From DMER64 sp964600385 (lineage in GTDB: Bacteria; Bacteroidota; Bacteroidia; Bacteroidales; UBA932): a stretch of DNA of 64,000 nt. The stretch lies in assembly GCA_964600385.1 (NCBI GenBank), contig CAZRJC010000003.1, positions 113,481 through 177,480 of the forward strand, written 5' to 3'. The notes beneath the pieces were generated by a model. It was not told the origin of the DNA, searched no databases, and saw nothing but the letters and a program-made list of their open reading frames with translations. Below, piece by piece: positions 1 to 7,872 of this stretch. The position numbers and the translations under genes are program-made. Within the stretch, counting starts at the first letter, position 1; every line of letters begins with the position of its first letter.

Positions 1-318
1 GTGCCTGTAATTCGTTCCCAATACCAGCGAAACGCCCGGTATCTTCTGAATCTCAGAGGCTCTCAGCTGCGCATAACAGCCTGTGACTGCCACTACGGCC
101 TGAGGGTTCATTTTTATAAGCTTCCGTATGGCCTGCCGGCACTTTTTATCTGCGTTTGCGGTCACGGAACACGTATTGACTACATATACATCGGCCGGTT
201 TGGAGGGGCTTACCAAAGTATAGCCGTGCTGCACAAAATCCCTTGCCATTGTAGCCGTCTCGGCATAATTCAGTTTGCAGCCGAGGGTCAGAAAGGCAAC
301 TGTCTTAGAACTTTCCAT
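1..318 (-). CDS. mtaB: MtaB, tRNA t6A37 methylthiotransferase (N-terminal part)
   Basis: The gene runs off the left edge, so only the first 106 codons are present. MtaB is a radical-SAM enzyme that adds a methylthio group to t6A37 of tRNAs reading ANN codons. The visible part is the N-terminal methylthiotransferase domain. Its three cluster cysteines are at about residues 14 (TLGCKLN), 50 (VNTCSVT) and 81 (VTGCYAQ). The radical-SAM CxxxCxxC and TRAM parts would lie outside the window. The ATG at 318 overlaps the end of folB by 14 nt, so it is the last visible gene of the minus-strand run that starts at 3404. MiaB shares the same domain, but the TLGCKLN and VNTCSVT forms favour MtaB. Confidence 0.85.
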   Translation of the reverse strand, partial: MESSKTVAFLTLGCKLNYAETATMARDFVQHGYTLVSPSKPADVYVVNTCSVTANADKKCRQAIRKLIKMNPQAVVAVTGCYAQLRASEIQKIPGVSLVLGTNYRH

Positions 319-676
319 TGTTCAATTCTTTCATTGAAAGCGTCACCGAAGCCCTGCCCACCTGACCTCCCACTGCCGGAGTCAGTTTAGACACGGTGAC
401 AACACAATCTTCCAGTTCAAACTCGGCAGTAACCGCTCTGATAATACGTCCGGTCACATGTTCGAGCAACAGGCTTGAACGGACCATCTCGGCAGCGACC
501 AGTTCATAGACCCTGGAATAATCCACGGCATCTTCCAGCCGGTCGGAAAAAGCTGCAGGACAGCCTTTTGTCTCCATCACAACGTCAACCAGAAAGCGTG
601 TTCCAATAAGGCGTTCCTCATCGAAACATCCGTGGTTGGCGAAAAACAACATATCTTTCAGTTCAATTTTTGCCAT
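305..676 (-). CDS. folB: Dihydroneopterin aldolase FolB
   Basis: FolB cleaves 7,8-dihydroneopterin to 6-hydroxymethyl-dihydropterin and glycolaldehyde in folate synthesis. The 123-residue protein has the family's usual length and landmarks: ANHGCFDEE near residues 13-21 with the pterin-anchoring Glu, VDYSRVY near 51-57 and a catalytic-type Lys at about 97 (VSKLTP). The fold is normally a homo-octamer in the cytoplasm. The start is the ATG after a 12-nt gap from the RsmI-like gene. Its stop lies inside mtaB, suggesting translational coupling. Confidence 0.92.
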   Translation of the reverse strand: MAKIELKDMLFFANHGCFDEERLIGTRFLVDVVMETKGCPAAFSDRLEDAVDYSRVYELVAAEMVRSSLLLEHVTGRIIRAVTAEFELEDCVVTVSKLTPAVGGQVGRASVTLSMKELNNGKF

Positions 677-687
677 ATAATCCGTAA

Positions 688-1398
688 TTATGCCTGTATG
701 ATAAACACACAGGGTTTTTTATGCCACTTTCCCTCGAAATCGGGTTTGTTCTTTTTCCACTCATCAACAGTGAGGGTGCATATAAACGATCCGGGTGAAG
801 TCAGGTCTATAGCCAGTGTAATGCGTGTTGAACCCAGACAGGTATCCAGCAGATCGTTCATGAGTGCTCCGTTCCGGTAAGGCGTCTCAATAAAAAGCTG
901 TGTCTGGCCTTCCGCCCCCGATCTTTTTTCCAACTCCTTTATCCGCCGGCGCCTCGCTTCGGGTTTCACGGGCAGGTATCCGTTAAAGGCAAACTGTTGT
1001 CCGTTGAGCCCCGAGGCCATGAGCGCCATCATAAGCGATGAGGGGCCCGGCATGGGTTCTACCAAAAAACCTTCTTTGTGGGCCAGAGCCACCAGGCCGG
1101 CTCCCGGATCGGCCACAGCCGGAAGTCCTGCTTCGGAAATCAGACCCATGGAGTACCCTTGTCGCATGGGGTCAAGCAGCTCGTATAATTCTTCATCACG
1201 CGTATGTTCGTTCAGCTCGGAAAAATGCAATGTCGCAACAGACAGTCCTGCACGGGACAGATACCTTCTTGCCGTACGCAGCTCCTCCACCACAAAATAG
1301 TTCAGTGTGCGAACCCTGTCCAGGCAATCGGAGGGCAATACCCCGGTAACGGGCACATCGCCCAGCGGCGAGGGAATCAAATATAAAACGGGCTTCAT
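688..1398 (-). CDS. RsmI-like SAM-dependent tetrapyrrole-methylase-fold methyltransferase
   Basis: This 236-residue protein belongs to the family of RsmI, which 2'-O-methylates C1402 of 16S rRNA. Visible family features are the N-terminal LYLIPSPLGD strand-turn, VVEELRTARR near 37-45, the SEAGLPAVADPG SAM-pocket motif near 88-99 and MPGPSS near 116. It is about 50 residues shorter than E. coli RsmI and lacks its C-terminal extension. Bacteroidota often carry such a short paralogue, so the exact rRNA target is inferred only. Its ATG overlaps the TGA of mltG by 4 nt. Confidence 0.8.
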   Translation of the reverse strand: MKPVLYLIPSPLGDVPVTGVLPSDCLDRVRTLNYFVVEELRTARRYLSRAGLSVATLHFSELNEHTRDEELYELLDPMRQGYSMGLISEAGLPAVADPGAGLVALAHKEGFLVEPMPGPSSLMMALMASGLNGQQFAFNGYLPVKPEARRRRIKELEKRSGAEGQTQLFIETPYRNGALMNDLLDTCLGSTRITLAIDLTSPGSFICTLTVDEWKKNKPDFEGKWHKKPCVFIIQA

Positions 1399-2432
1399 TT
1401 TCCTAAACTTTTCTGCTGATTCATCCGGGTTGTCAGCGCCTTCTGGAACTTACGGGCATTCTTGTTGTGTTCTTTCAGGTTCGATGCAAAATTGTGGTAG
1501 CCGCTGAAATCCTCTTTGGCACAAAAATATATATAATCATGCCGGGTATAATCGAGTACGGCATCAAGTGCCTCTATGGGAGGAATGCTGATGGGCCCCG
1601 GGGGTAATCCTTTGTTTTTATAGGTATTATAAGGAGAATCTATACGAATGTGAATCTTCAGAACCCTTCTTATACTGTAATCACGGGCTGCGAAAATGAG
1701 TGTGGGATCTGCCTGGAGGGGCATTCCAATCCTCAGCCGGTTCATGTAAACACCGGCGACAACAGGCATTTCATCTGCCTTTTTTGTTTCTTCGTAAACA
1801 ATCGAAGCCAGTGTACTTACCTGGTGAGGGGTCAGTCCGATTTTTGAAGCTTTATCCAGACGATCCTTATTCCAGAATTTCTCATATTCTGCATACATGC
1901 GTTTAAGCAGTTCTTCACCCGACACATTCCAGAATACCTCATAGGTATTGGGAATAAACATGCCTCTGAGGCTGACCGAATCGAACCCGAAGGAGCGTAT
2001 AAGGGAATCGTTGCGCAGGTACATAAGCATTGAGGCCGAATCAATCTCGAGCCGCCTTGACATCACCGAGGCGAGTTTTTCAAACGTACGTATGGTACCG
2101 GAAATGGTAAGATTCAAAGGATCCTGCCATCCCATGGCCAGTTTTCTGGCGAGTGCCTTATTGTTCATGCCCGGCTCAATGGCATAGCGTCCGGGATGTA
2201 CGTTGTCGGGCAGATTCTCATGCCGGGCAGCCCAGAGAAAAAATGTTTCGTGCTTCAAAAAGCCGTTCATGCTCAGGCTGTCGACTAATTGCTCAAAACC
2301 GGCCTCGCGGGGAACGAGCAGATAGCCCGTTTTTCCATCGGGAGTCATGGTATTGCCGGCATAAAAAGTCTGGTAAAACAGCCAACCGGCAAAGGCTCCG
2401 GCAACAAGTAGAAAAAGGAGTATTTTCTTCAT
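1395..2432 (-). CDS. mltG: Endolytic murein transglycosylase MltG
   Basis: MltG is an inner-membrane lytic transglycosylase that cuts nascent glycan strands and is thought to set their length. The protein has a single N-terminal membrane segment (about residues 3-21), a LysM-like region and a YceG catalytic domain. The catalytic motif is ASIVYEET near 209-216, with Glu214/215 as the candidate acid, followed by VYMNRLRIGMPLQADPT. The length of 345 residues is typical. It lies 9 nt downstream of the LysM glucosaminidase gene, so two murein hydrolases are co-transcribed. Confidence 0.92.
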   Translation of the reverse strand: MKKILLFLLVAGAFAGWLFYQTFYAGNTMTPDGKTGYLLVPREAGFEQLVDSLSMNGFLKHETFFLWAARHENLPDNVHPGRYAIEPGMNNKALARKLAMGWQDPLNLTISGTIRTFEKLASVMSRRLEIDSASMLMYLRNDSLIRSFGFDSVSLRGMFIPNTYEVFWNVSGEELLKRMYAEYEKFWNKDRLDKASKIGLTPHQVSTLASIVYEETKKADEMPVVAGVYMNRLRIGMPLQADPTLIFAARDYSIRRVLKIHIRIDSPYNTYKNKGLPPGPISIPPIEALDAVLDYTRHDYIYFCAKEDFSGYHNFASNLKEHNKNARKFQKALTTRMNQQKSLGK

Positions 2433-2441
2433 GGAAACTAT

Positions 2442-3404
2442 TTATCTTAAACGCAATACGGTTCCTTCACTCACTTCCTGCTCCGGTGAGAGACCGTTCA
2501 GTTGGCACAGCGAACTCAACCTGATGCCGTATTTCTGTGAGATGTAGTGTAACGTTTCTCCGCCACGCACCGCATGCGCATCCATTCCAATGGCTGCACG
2601 GCCCGCTTTACGCTGGATATAAACCCTTTCGCCCACAGCAGGCTGACTGTGGCGGTCAACATCGTTAAACCTCATTATTTCGTGGTTGAAAAGCCGGAAT
2701 TCGGCAGCCAGCGACTCGTAAGTGTCACCCGGAGCTGCCAGCACATAACGCTTTTTATTGGTGCTGTAAACCTTACGGTCAACAGATATCACAAAAAGAT
2801 CTTCCGTTACGGGAGCTGTCGTTTCGGGATAAAGCATTTCCTCACCCGTAGAAGGATATGTATCGTACTGGTATAATTTGTTTTCTTTTATAAGGTCTAT
2901 GAGCAGTTTGGCATATTGCGGATTGGTTGCATATCCGGCTGCCTTCAGACCGTGCGCCCAACCCTCGTAATCTTCATGTCCCAGATTGAACAGGCTGCCA
3001 TACCTCGGTCTGGTCCTCAGAAACTCGGAGTGGTCCAAAAAAGAATCCTCGGCCCGTGCGTACTTGCGGAAACACTCCTGTGGCGCGTCATCGTCATGAA
3101 AAATACGATCCCCGTCCCAGTCGTGACATTTGATTCCAAAATGATTATTTGCCTCTACAGCCAGACGGCTGTTCCCGTTGCCGGATTCCAGACAGGCCTG
3201 TGCCAGAATTATACTGGCAGGTATGCCGTATCTGTGCATTTGCCTTATGGCAACATCTTTATATCTGTTTATATATTCATTTCTGGAAAGGACCCTGTTG
3301 TCAGATACCTGCGCTGCAAACTCCGCTCCGGGAACCGGACTCATTCCCAGGGCAGAAATATAGAAAATAACAGGAAATGCCTTACGTACAAATGAATGTA
3401 ACAT
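2442..3404 (-). CDS. Exported glucosaminidase (lysozyme-like) with two LysM domains
   Basis: A 320-residue murein hydrolase. Residues 1-30 form a signal peptide. Residues about 45-178 are a glucosaminidase domain with the catalytic-type Glu73 in QACLESGNGNS and the conserved NNHFGIKC. Two LysM murein-binding domains follow, one degenerate (about 210-270) and one clear (about 277-320, GETLHYISQKYGI). The open frame extends 78 codons further upstream, but that part lies inside divergent cdd and has no family resemblance, while ATG 3404 gives a clean signal peptide. A -7 element (3410-3417) sits only 5 nt before this ATG, so the mRNA may have almost no leader. Probable role: septal or general murein remodelling in the periplasm. 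Confidence 0.87.
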   Translation of the reverse strand: MLHSFVRKAFPVIFYISALGMSPVPGAEFAAQVSDNRVLSRNEYINRYKDVAIRQMHRYGIPASIILAQACLESGNGNSRLAVEANNHFGIKCHDWDGDRIFHDDDAPQECFRKYARAEDSFLDHSEFLRTRPRYGSLFNLGHEDYEGWAHGLKAAGYATNPQYAKLLIDLIKENKLYQYDTYPSTGEEMLYPETTAPVTEDLFVISVDRKVYSTNKKRYVLAAPGDTYESLAAEFRLFNHEIMRFNDVDRHSQPAVGERVYIQRKAGRAAIGMDAHAVRGGETLHYISQKYGIRLSSLCQLNGLSPEQEVSEGTVLRLR

Positions 3405-3409
3405 GGGTG

Positions 3410-3417
3410 CAAATGTA
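3410..3417 (-). promoter_or_regulatory. -7 promoter element of the LysM glucosaminidase operon
   Basis: TACATTTG on the minus strand matches the Bacteroidota consensus TAnnTTTG. It ends 5 nt before the chosen ATG at 3404. It stands back to back with the cdd promoter. Confidence 0.6.
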
Positions 3418-3428
3418 GTAACTTTTCT

Positions 3429-3436
3429 TATATTTG
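3429..3436 (+). promoter_or_regulatory. -7 promoter element of cdd
   Basis: TATATTTG matches TAnnTTTG. It lies 20 nt upstream of the cdd ATG and only 11 nt from the divergent -7 box at 3410-3417, so both promoters share about 50 bp. Confidence 0.6.
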
Positions 3437-3456
3437 TTTTTAATAAAGATACCACT

Positions 3457-3927
3457 ATGAATAAAAGCACCCTGACCATTGAGTATACAGAAACCACTCC
3501 TGACCGTATGCCCCGTGAAGATTCCCAGTTGCTGGAGAAGGCAGTCGCCGCCTGTGACAATGCATATGCACCGTACTCCCATTTTAAAGTGGGGGCAGCC
3601 GTCAGGCTTTCAGACGGTATGGTTGTAACAGGAAACAATCAGGAAAATGTTTCTTTTCCAGCAGGGGTTTGCGCCGAACGCTCCGCACTGAATTATGCCC
3701 ACGCCAATTATCCGGGAAAATCGGTAGAAGCCATTGCCATTGCGGCTAAAAACAAAGAAATCCTATGCGAAAATCCCATATCGCCATGCGGTATCTGCAG
3801 GCAGGCACTCCTGGAAAGCGAAAAACGCGCAGGCAAACCCATTCGGATCATTCTGGGAAGTAACGGAACGGTTCGTATTTTTGAAAGCGTCAAGGATCTG
3901 CTTCCATTTGGATTTGATTCTTTCTAA
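3457..3927 (+). CDS. cdd: Cytidine deaminase
   Basis: Cdd deaminates cytidine and deoxycytidine in pyrimidine salvage. The 156-residue protein carries both zinc motifs: CAER at about 72-75 (Cys72 ligand, Glu74 proton shuttle) and PCGICRQ at about 110-116 (Cys111, Cys114). FKVGAA near 43-48 and NQENVSFPAG near 61-70 are typical of the homotetrameric class. An upstream in-frame start at 3403 would put the promoter inside the gene; ATG 3457 fits the promoter and family length. The SRP RNA gene begins 18 nt after the stop. Confidence 0.93.
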   Translation: MNKSTLTIEYTETTPDRMPREDSQLLEKAVAACDNAYAPYSHFKVGAAVRLSDGMVVTGNNQENVSFPAGVCAERSALNYAHANYPGKSVEAIAIAAKNKEILCENPISPCGICRQALLESEKRAGKPIRIILGSNGTVRIFESVKDLLPFGFDSF

Positions 3928-3934
3928 ATTTTCT

Positions 3935-3942
3935 TACCTTTG
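3935..3942 (+). promoter_or_regulatory. Promoter of the SRP RNA gene
   Basis: TACCTTTG is a perfect -7 box. A TTTG at 3913-3916, 18 nt upstream, fits the -33 element. The RNA stem begins at 3946. Confidence 0.7.
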
Positions 3943-3945
3943 TGC

Positions 3946-4049
3946 GGGGTAAGTCTTGTACGACCAGCTCCCACTGAACTCCCCCAGGGTTGGAAGACAG
4001 CAAGGGTAGGTGGTTGTAGCGGTGCGATACATTCAGCTTACCCTTTTTT
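3946..4049 (+). ncRNA. ffs: Signal recognition particle RNA, small bacterial type
   Basis: About 100 nt of 4.5S RNA, the scaffold that binds Ffh and FtsY for co-translational membrane targeting. The apical hairpin is directly recognisable: CAGGGTTGGAAGACAGCAAG has the GGAA tetraloop and the ACAGC asymmetric loop bound by the Ffh M domain. The ends pair (GGGGTAAG at 3946-3953 with CTTACCC at 4037-4043) and run into a T-tract that should terminate transcription. A strong promoter box precedes it. mnmA starts 16 nt after the T-tract. Confidence 0.92.
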
Positions 4050-4064
4050 ATTTAGTTGTTAGCC

Positions 4065-5162
4065 ATGAAAATAGCCGTAGGTCTGTCGGGCGGGGTAGAT
4101 TCATCCGTTGCAGCCCTGTTACTCAAACAACAGGGTCATGAAGTCATTGGGCTGTTCATGCGAAACTGGAACGACACTACCGGAACACTCCACGGAGAGT
4201 GTACCTGGGAAGACGATCTGGATCTGGCCAGGATGGTTGCCGGGAAACTGGACATCCCTTTTCATTTTATTGACCTGAGCGGCGAATACAGAAAACGTGT
4301 CGTGGACTATATGTTCAGCGAATACGAAAAAGGCCGGACACCCAATCCAGATGTGTTATGCAACCGCGAAATCAAATTCGATGCCTTCCTGAAAACCGCG
4401 CTTGAACTGGGGGCCGAAAAAGTGGCCACAGGTCATTATTGCCGTCTGGGAATTGCTCCGGGTGGCCTTTTCAGGCTTCTTGCGGGTGCCGATCGCAATA
4501 AAGACCAGTCCTATTTTTTGTGCCAGCTCAATCAGGAACAACTTTCCAAAGCCCTTTTTCCTATTGGGGATCTCATTAAACCCGAGGTAAGGCGGCTGGC
4601 ATCGGCAGCAGGTCTGCCTACGGCCGACCGCAAGGATTCTCAGGGCATCTGCTTTGTGGGTAAGGTAGACCTTCCCGTTTTTCTGCAGCAGAAACTCGAG
4701 GCCCGTGATGGAAATGTAGTTGAAATTTTCAGAGACGGCCGCCAGGAAGTGATCGGCCGGCATCAGGGGGCCCAGTTCTACACAATTGGCCAGCGAAAGG
4801 GATTGAATATAGGAGGCCACAAAGAACCGCTTTTCGTGCTTTCTACCGATGTGGAAAACAATGTCATTTATGTTGGAGAAGGCCAGGACCATCCCGGTCT
4901 CTATCATAGTGAACTATTCATAAGGGAGGATGAAATACACTGGATTCGCCCCGATCTGACCATGCAGGCAGGAGCCTCGGAAAGATTCAGTATTCGCATA
5001 CGCTACCGGCAACCTTTGCAGGAAGGTACTCTTTTCCGTACGCCGGAAGGTATGGTCATTCATTTTGATGTACCCCAGCGGGGTATTACTCCGGGGCAGT
5101 TTGCCGCGTGGTATGCCGGCGATGAACTTACAGGTTCGGGGGTGATATCATCCCGTTCATGA
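4065..5162 (+). CDS. mnmA: tRNA-specific 2-thiouridylase MnmA
   Basis: MnmA adenylates and thiolates U34 of the tRNAs for Lys, Glu and Gln. The 365-residue protein has the PP-loop SGGVDSS at about 8-14, the catalytic Cys at about 99 (DVLCNREIKF) and its partner Cys at about 196 (SQGICFVGK). DSQGICF and GQRKGLNIGGH are family signatures. The ATG at 4065 is preferred over a TTG three codons upstream because the conserved MKIAVGLSGG begins there. The last 35 nt overlap the convergent S41 protease gene. Confidence 0.95.
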   Translation: MKIAVGLSGGVDSSVAALLLKQQGHEVIGLFMRNWNDTTGTLHGECTWEDDLDLARMVAGKLDIPFHFIDLSGEYRKRVVDYMFSEYEKGRTPNPDVLCNREIKFDAFLKTALELGAEKVATGHYCRLGIAPGGLFRLLAGADRNKDQSYFLCQLNQEQLSKALFPIGDLIKPEVRRLASAAGLPTADRKDSQGICFVGKVDLPVFLQQKLEARDGNVVEIFRDGRQEVIGRHQGAQFYTIGQRKGLNIGGHKEPLFVLSTDVENNVIYVGEGQDHPGLYHSELFIREDEIHWIRPDLTMQAGASERFSIRIRYRQPLQEGTLFRTPEGMVIHFDVPQRGITPGQFAAWYAGDELTGSGVISSRS

Positions 5163-6735
5163 CTTCCAGCGCTTTCCGGTATACAGGCAGGGATGGATTA
5201 ACTATACGGTAATATCCCGCCGTGCCGTAAAGACGTCCGGCAATGAGGCCTTTCATCTGCAGACGTATCTCCTGTTCCGATGCGGCCAGATCGGTTTCTC
5301 CGGGCACTACTTCCCTTGATTGTGCAAAAGAAAGCAATTCTTCAAACGGGACGTCTCCCGTTCCGAATCCTTTTTCAAAATCGTCCAGAGCGGGAAACAA
5401 GGCTGTCAGATCCTTACGTTGCACATCCAGGTAATTGTTCATGAACTCATTTATAATGCCCCGTCTTACCAGATTAAAATAGAATCCCGAGTAAAAAGTG
5501 GTGTCTGCAGGTACAAATACATCGGGGAGAATACCCCCGGCTCCATACACGGTACGGCCTTCTATGAGTGTTTTGAATGCAAGTGAATCGGGTATCTGTA
5601 TGCTGTCCGCAGAAAATTGTTCACCCCGCAGATAACGTTCCATAAAATCAGAATAATAGGCTTCCTTATCACCCATTTTATAGGGAGACTGAATGACTCT
5701 GCCGCTGGGAGTGTGGTAACGTGCTATGGTGAGCCTGAGTTCAGATCCGTCCCTTAGTGTGAAAGACTGCTGAACAAGACCTTTACCAAAGGACCGTCTT
5801 CCCACTATCACTCCCCTGTCCCAGTCCTGTATTGCTCCGGCCACAATTTCACTGGCCGAGGCAGAACCTTCGTCAATCATAATCACAACGGGGGTTTCGG
5901 TAAAAAACCCGTTTCCTGTCGCATTGATGTCCTGACGAGGCATGTTGGCCCCTTCGGTGTAAAGGATCAGCTGATCCTTTTGTAAAAACTGTTCGGCAAG
6001 GAAAATGGCCGCTCCCAACATACCGCCTGAGTTTCCGCACAAATCAATAATAAGCCCGCGGGGCTTTTCTGTCAGATCGCGAAAGGCATTGATGAATTCT
6101 TCCTGTGTAGTGATAGCGAATTTATTCAGTTTGACATACATTACACCCGGGGCAGCCACATAGGATGCATCCATGCTGGTAATCGGAATCTTGTCCCGGA
6201 CAACTTCGAAATACAAGGGCTCCGGCTCACCCGGACGGACCACTTTCAGGGCAACACGGGTACCTTTGGGCCCGCGAAGCAGACTGTAAACCTTCTGGTT
6301 GTTCAGGTCCGGGTTGCATATATCCTCCCCGTTCACAGCAACAATACGGTCATCGGCACGAATGCCCACCTTTTCGGAAGGTGCCCCGGCTACGGGCTGC
6401 GCCACAACCAATGTATCCCGGAGTATGGTAAATTCAATGCCAATGCCTTCAAAGTTTCCCTCTAGGGGCTCATTTAAAGCTTTAACGTCCTTTTCCGGAA
6501 TAAAAGCGGAATGCGGATCGAGCCGCTCGACCATATGTTCCAGCATATCGTCAACAAAGACGTTGGAATTTAATGTATCGAGGTAATATTCACGTATATA
6601 AAACAATGCCTGTCCGATTTTGTTAATCTGGCCATTCAGTTCATCGACAGACGACTGCGCACTCAATAGCGATCGTTGCGGTATTGTGACCAGACATCCT
6701 AAGATAATGAGGGACAAAAAGATTAATTTCTTCAT
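5128..6735 (-). CDS. C-terminal processing peptidase, S41 family
   Basis: A 535-residue tail-specific protease acting in the cell envelope. Order: N-terminal signal or anchor sequence (an LIILGC lipobox-like stretch around Cys14 makes a lipoprotein possible), helical N-domain, PDZ domain (about 85-180, GIGIEFT and GIRADDRI), then the S41 core. The catalytic dyad is visible as Ser at about 293 in GSASASE and Lys318 in SFGKGLVQQ. DLCGNSGG replaces the commoner DLRGNPGG. A TAATTTTG box ends 6 nt before the ATG, so the transcript may be leaderless. The 3' end overlaps mnmA by 35 nt. Confidence 0.92.
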   Translation of the reverse strand: MKKLIFLSLIILGCLVTIPQRSLLSAQSSVDELNGQINKIGQALFYIREYYLDTLNSNVFVDDMLEHMVERLDPHSAFIPEKDVKALNEPLEGNFEGIGIEFTILRDTLVVAQPVAGAPSEKVGIRADDRIVAVNGEDICNPDLNNQKVYSLLRGPKGTRVALKVVRPGEPEPLYFEVVRDKIPITSMDASYVAAPGVMYVKLNKFAITTQEEFINAFRDLTEKPRGLIIDLCGNSGGMLGAAIFLAEQFLQKDQLILYTEGANMPRQDINATGNGFFTETPVVIMIDEGSASASEIVAGAIQDWDRGVIVGRRSFGKGLVQQSFTLRDGSELRLTIARYHTPSGRVIQSPYKMGDKEAYYSDFMERYLRGEQFSADSIQIPDSLAFKTLIEGRTVYGAGGILPDVFVPADTTFYSGFYFNLVRRGIINEFMNNYLDVQRKDLTALFPALDDFEKGFGTGDVPFEELLSFAQSREVVPGETDLAASEQEIRLQMKGLIAGRLYGTAGYYRIVNPSLPVYRKALEVMNGMISPPNL

Positions 6736-6741
6736 ATCCTG

Positions 6742-6749
6742 CAAAATTA
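6742..6749 (-). promoter_or_regulatory. -7 promoter element of the S41 protease gene
   Basis: TAATTTTG on the minus strand fits TAnnTTTG. Its last base is 7 nt from the ATG at 6735, leaving little or no untranslated leader. Confidence 0.5.
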
Positions 6750-6798
6750 GTAATTATTGTTCCCCTTGTAACATCTTTTTTTCTTTTGAAATATTATT

Positions 6799-6844
6799 TA
6801 GTAAATGCATTTACTATATTTGCATTTACTATAACTGCTTTTAC
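6799..6844 (+). promoter_or_regulatory. Porin promoter with palindromic operator and 15-bp iterated half-sites
   Basis: TAGTAAATGCATTTACTA (6799-6816) is a perfect 18-bp palindrome. It overlaps the -7 box TATATTTG (6815-6822) by two bases. Its right half recurs: TGCATTTAC occurs at 6806 and 6821, and TGCTTTTAC at 6836, an exact 15-bp period. A dimeric repressor or activator bound here would control the porin and the downstream transporter. The regulator is not encoded next to it and was not identified. Confidence 0.65.
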
Positions 6845-6869
6845 ATTTTTTACCTAAACATAAATCAAC

Positions 6870-7853
6870 ATGAAGAAACTACTGTATTTTTCTTTTCTGC
6901 TATTTTTTTGTTTTGGCGGGCAGCATATTTACGGGCAGGATATCAACAGCATTCTTGCCAAACTTCCTTCCATCTCGGGATTTGTAAACCTTCGTTATCA
7001 ATACGAAGACAATGCCAACGGCTTTGATATCCGCCGGGCCCGTCTGGATTTCAAAGGCAACCTGGCCAAATGGATGGATTACCGTTTGCAGGTGGATTTT
7101 GCCACCTCACCAAAGATCATAGATGCATACATCCGCTTCAAGGCCAATCCGATGTTCAACATCCAGGTCGGACAGTTCAAGTATGCCTTCTCTCTGGAAA
7201 ACCCCTACTCGCCCCTGACCGTGGAGACCATCGAAAATTCACAGGTAATCAGCTATTTGTCGGGATATAACGATGCTTCGGGTGTTAAGGCAGCGGGCCG
7301 TGATTTCGGGATCTCCTTCTACGGAGGTTTCTTCCGGATGGATGACTACAACATTATCGACTACACGATAGGATTGTATAACGGTACCGGCATTAACGCA
7401 AAGGATGACAACAAACACAAAGATTTCACGGGAAGAATTGATATTCATCCAATAAAAGCCATCACCCTCTCCGGTTCCTATTACAACGGGAAACTGGGAG
7501 CCGACGGATCCCTTCAGCCGCGTGAGCGCTGGGGAGTAGGAGTACGTTACGACGACGGTAAAGCGCTTCTGCGTTCTGAATACATTAAAGGCAAAACATT
7601 TGACTTTGTGAGCGACGGTTTTTATGTTCTGGCAGGTTATAAATTTTGCGATAAAATCATGCCTCTCCTGAAATACGATTATATTCAAAAAGATCTGAGC
7701 GAAGAAAATTCGAAGCAGACAAATTATATCATAGGAGTCGATTACTGGCCTTACAAGAACTTTCGTTTGCAGCTTAATTATACCTACCGGACTTATCACG
7801 ACACCGCAAAAAACAGCGGATTGCTAGGTTTAATGTTTACAGCCCGTTTCTAA
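6870..7853 (+). CDS. Outer-membrane porin, OprP/OprO-like
   Basis: A 327-residue beta-barrel protein with a signal peptide (about 1-22, cleaved after IYG). Evidence for a porin: alternating hydrophobic strands, FDIRRARLDFKG and MDYRLQVDFA typical of the OprO/OprP superfamily, aromatic girdle residues and the terminal ...LMFTARF ending in Phe, the usual outer-membrane insertion signal. The substrate is not evident. It is 19 nt upstream of the YeiH-family transporter, so outer- and inner-membrane steps of one anion pathway may be co-expressed. The operator array at 6799-6844 controls it. Confidence 0.8.
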   Translation: MKKLLYFSFLLFFCFGGQHIYGQDINSILAKLPSISGFVNLRYQYEDNANGFDIRRARLDFKGNLAKWMDYRLQVDFATSPKIIDAYIRFKANPMFNIQVGQFKYAFSLENPYSPLTVETIENSQVISYLSGYNDASGVKAAGRDFGISFYGGFFRMDDYNIIDYTIGLYNGTGINAKDDNKHKDFTGRIDIHPIKAITLSGSYYNGKLGADGSLQPRERWGVGVRYDDGKALLRSEYIKGKTFDFVSDGFYVLAGYKFCDKIMPLLKYDYIQKDLSEENSKQTNYIIGVDYWPYKNFRLQLNYTYRTYHDTAKNSGLLGLMFTARF

Positions 7854-7872
7854 TAACCTAAAATAAAAAATA

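Noticed and set aside
3405..3638. Upstream extension of the LysM glucosaminidase frame
   Set aside because: It overlaps cdd and its promoter, has no similarity to the family, and would bury the signal peptide.
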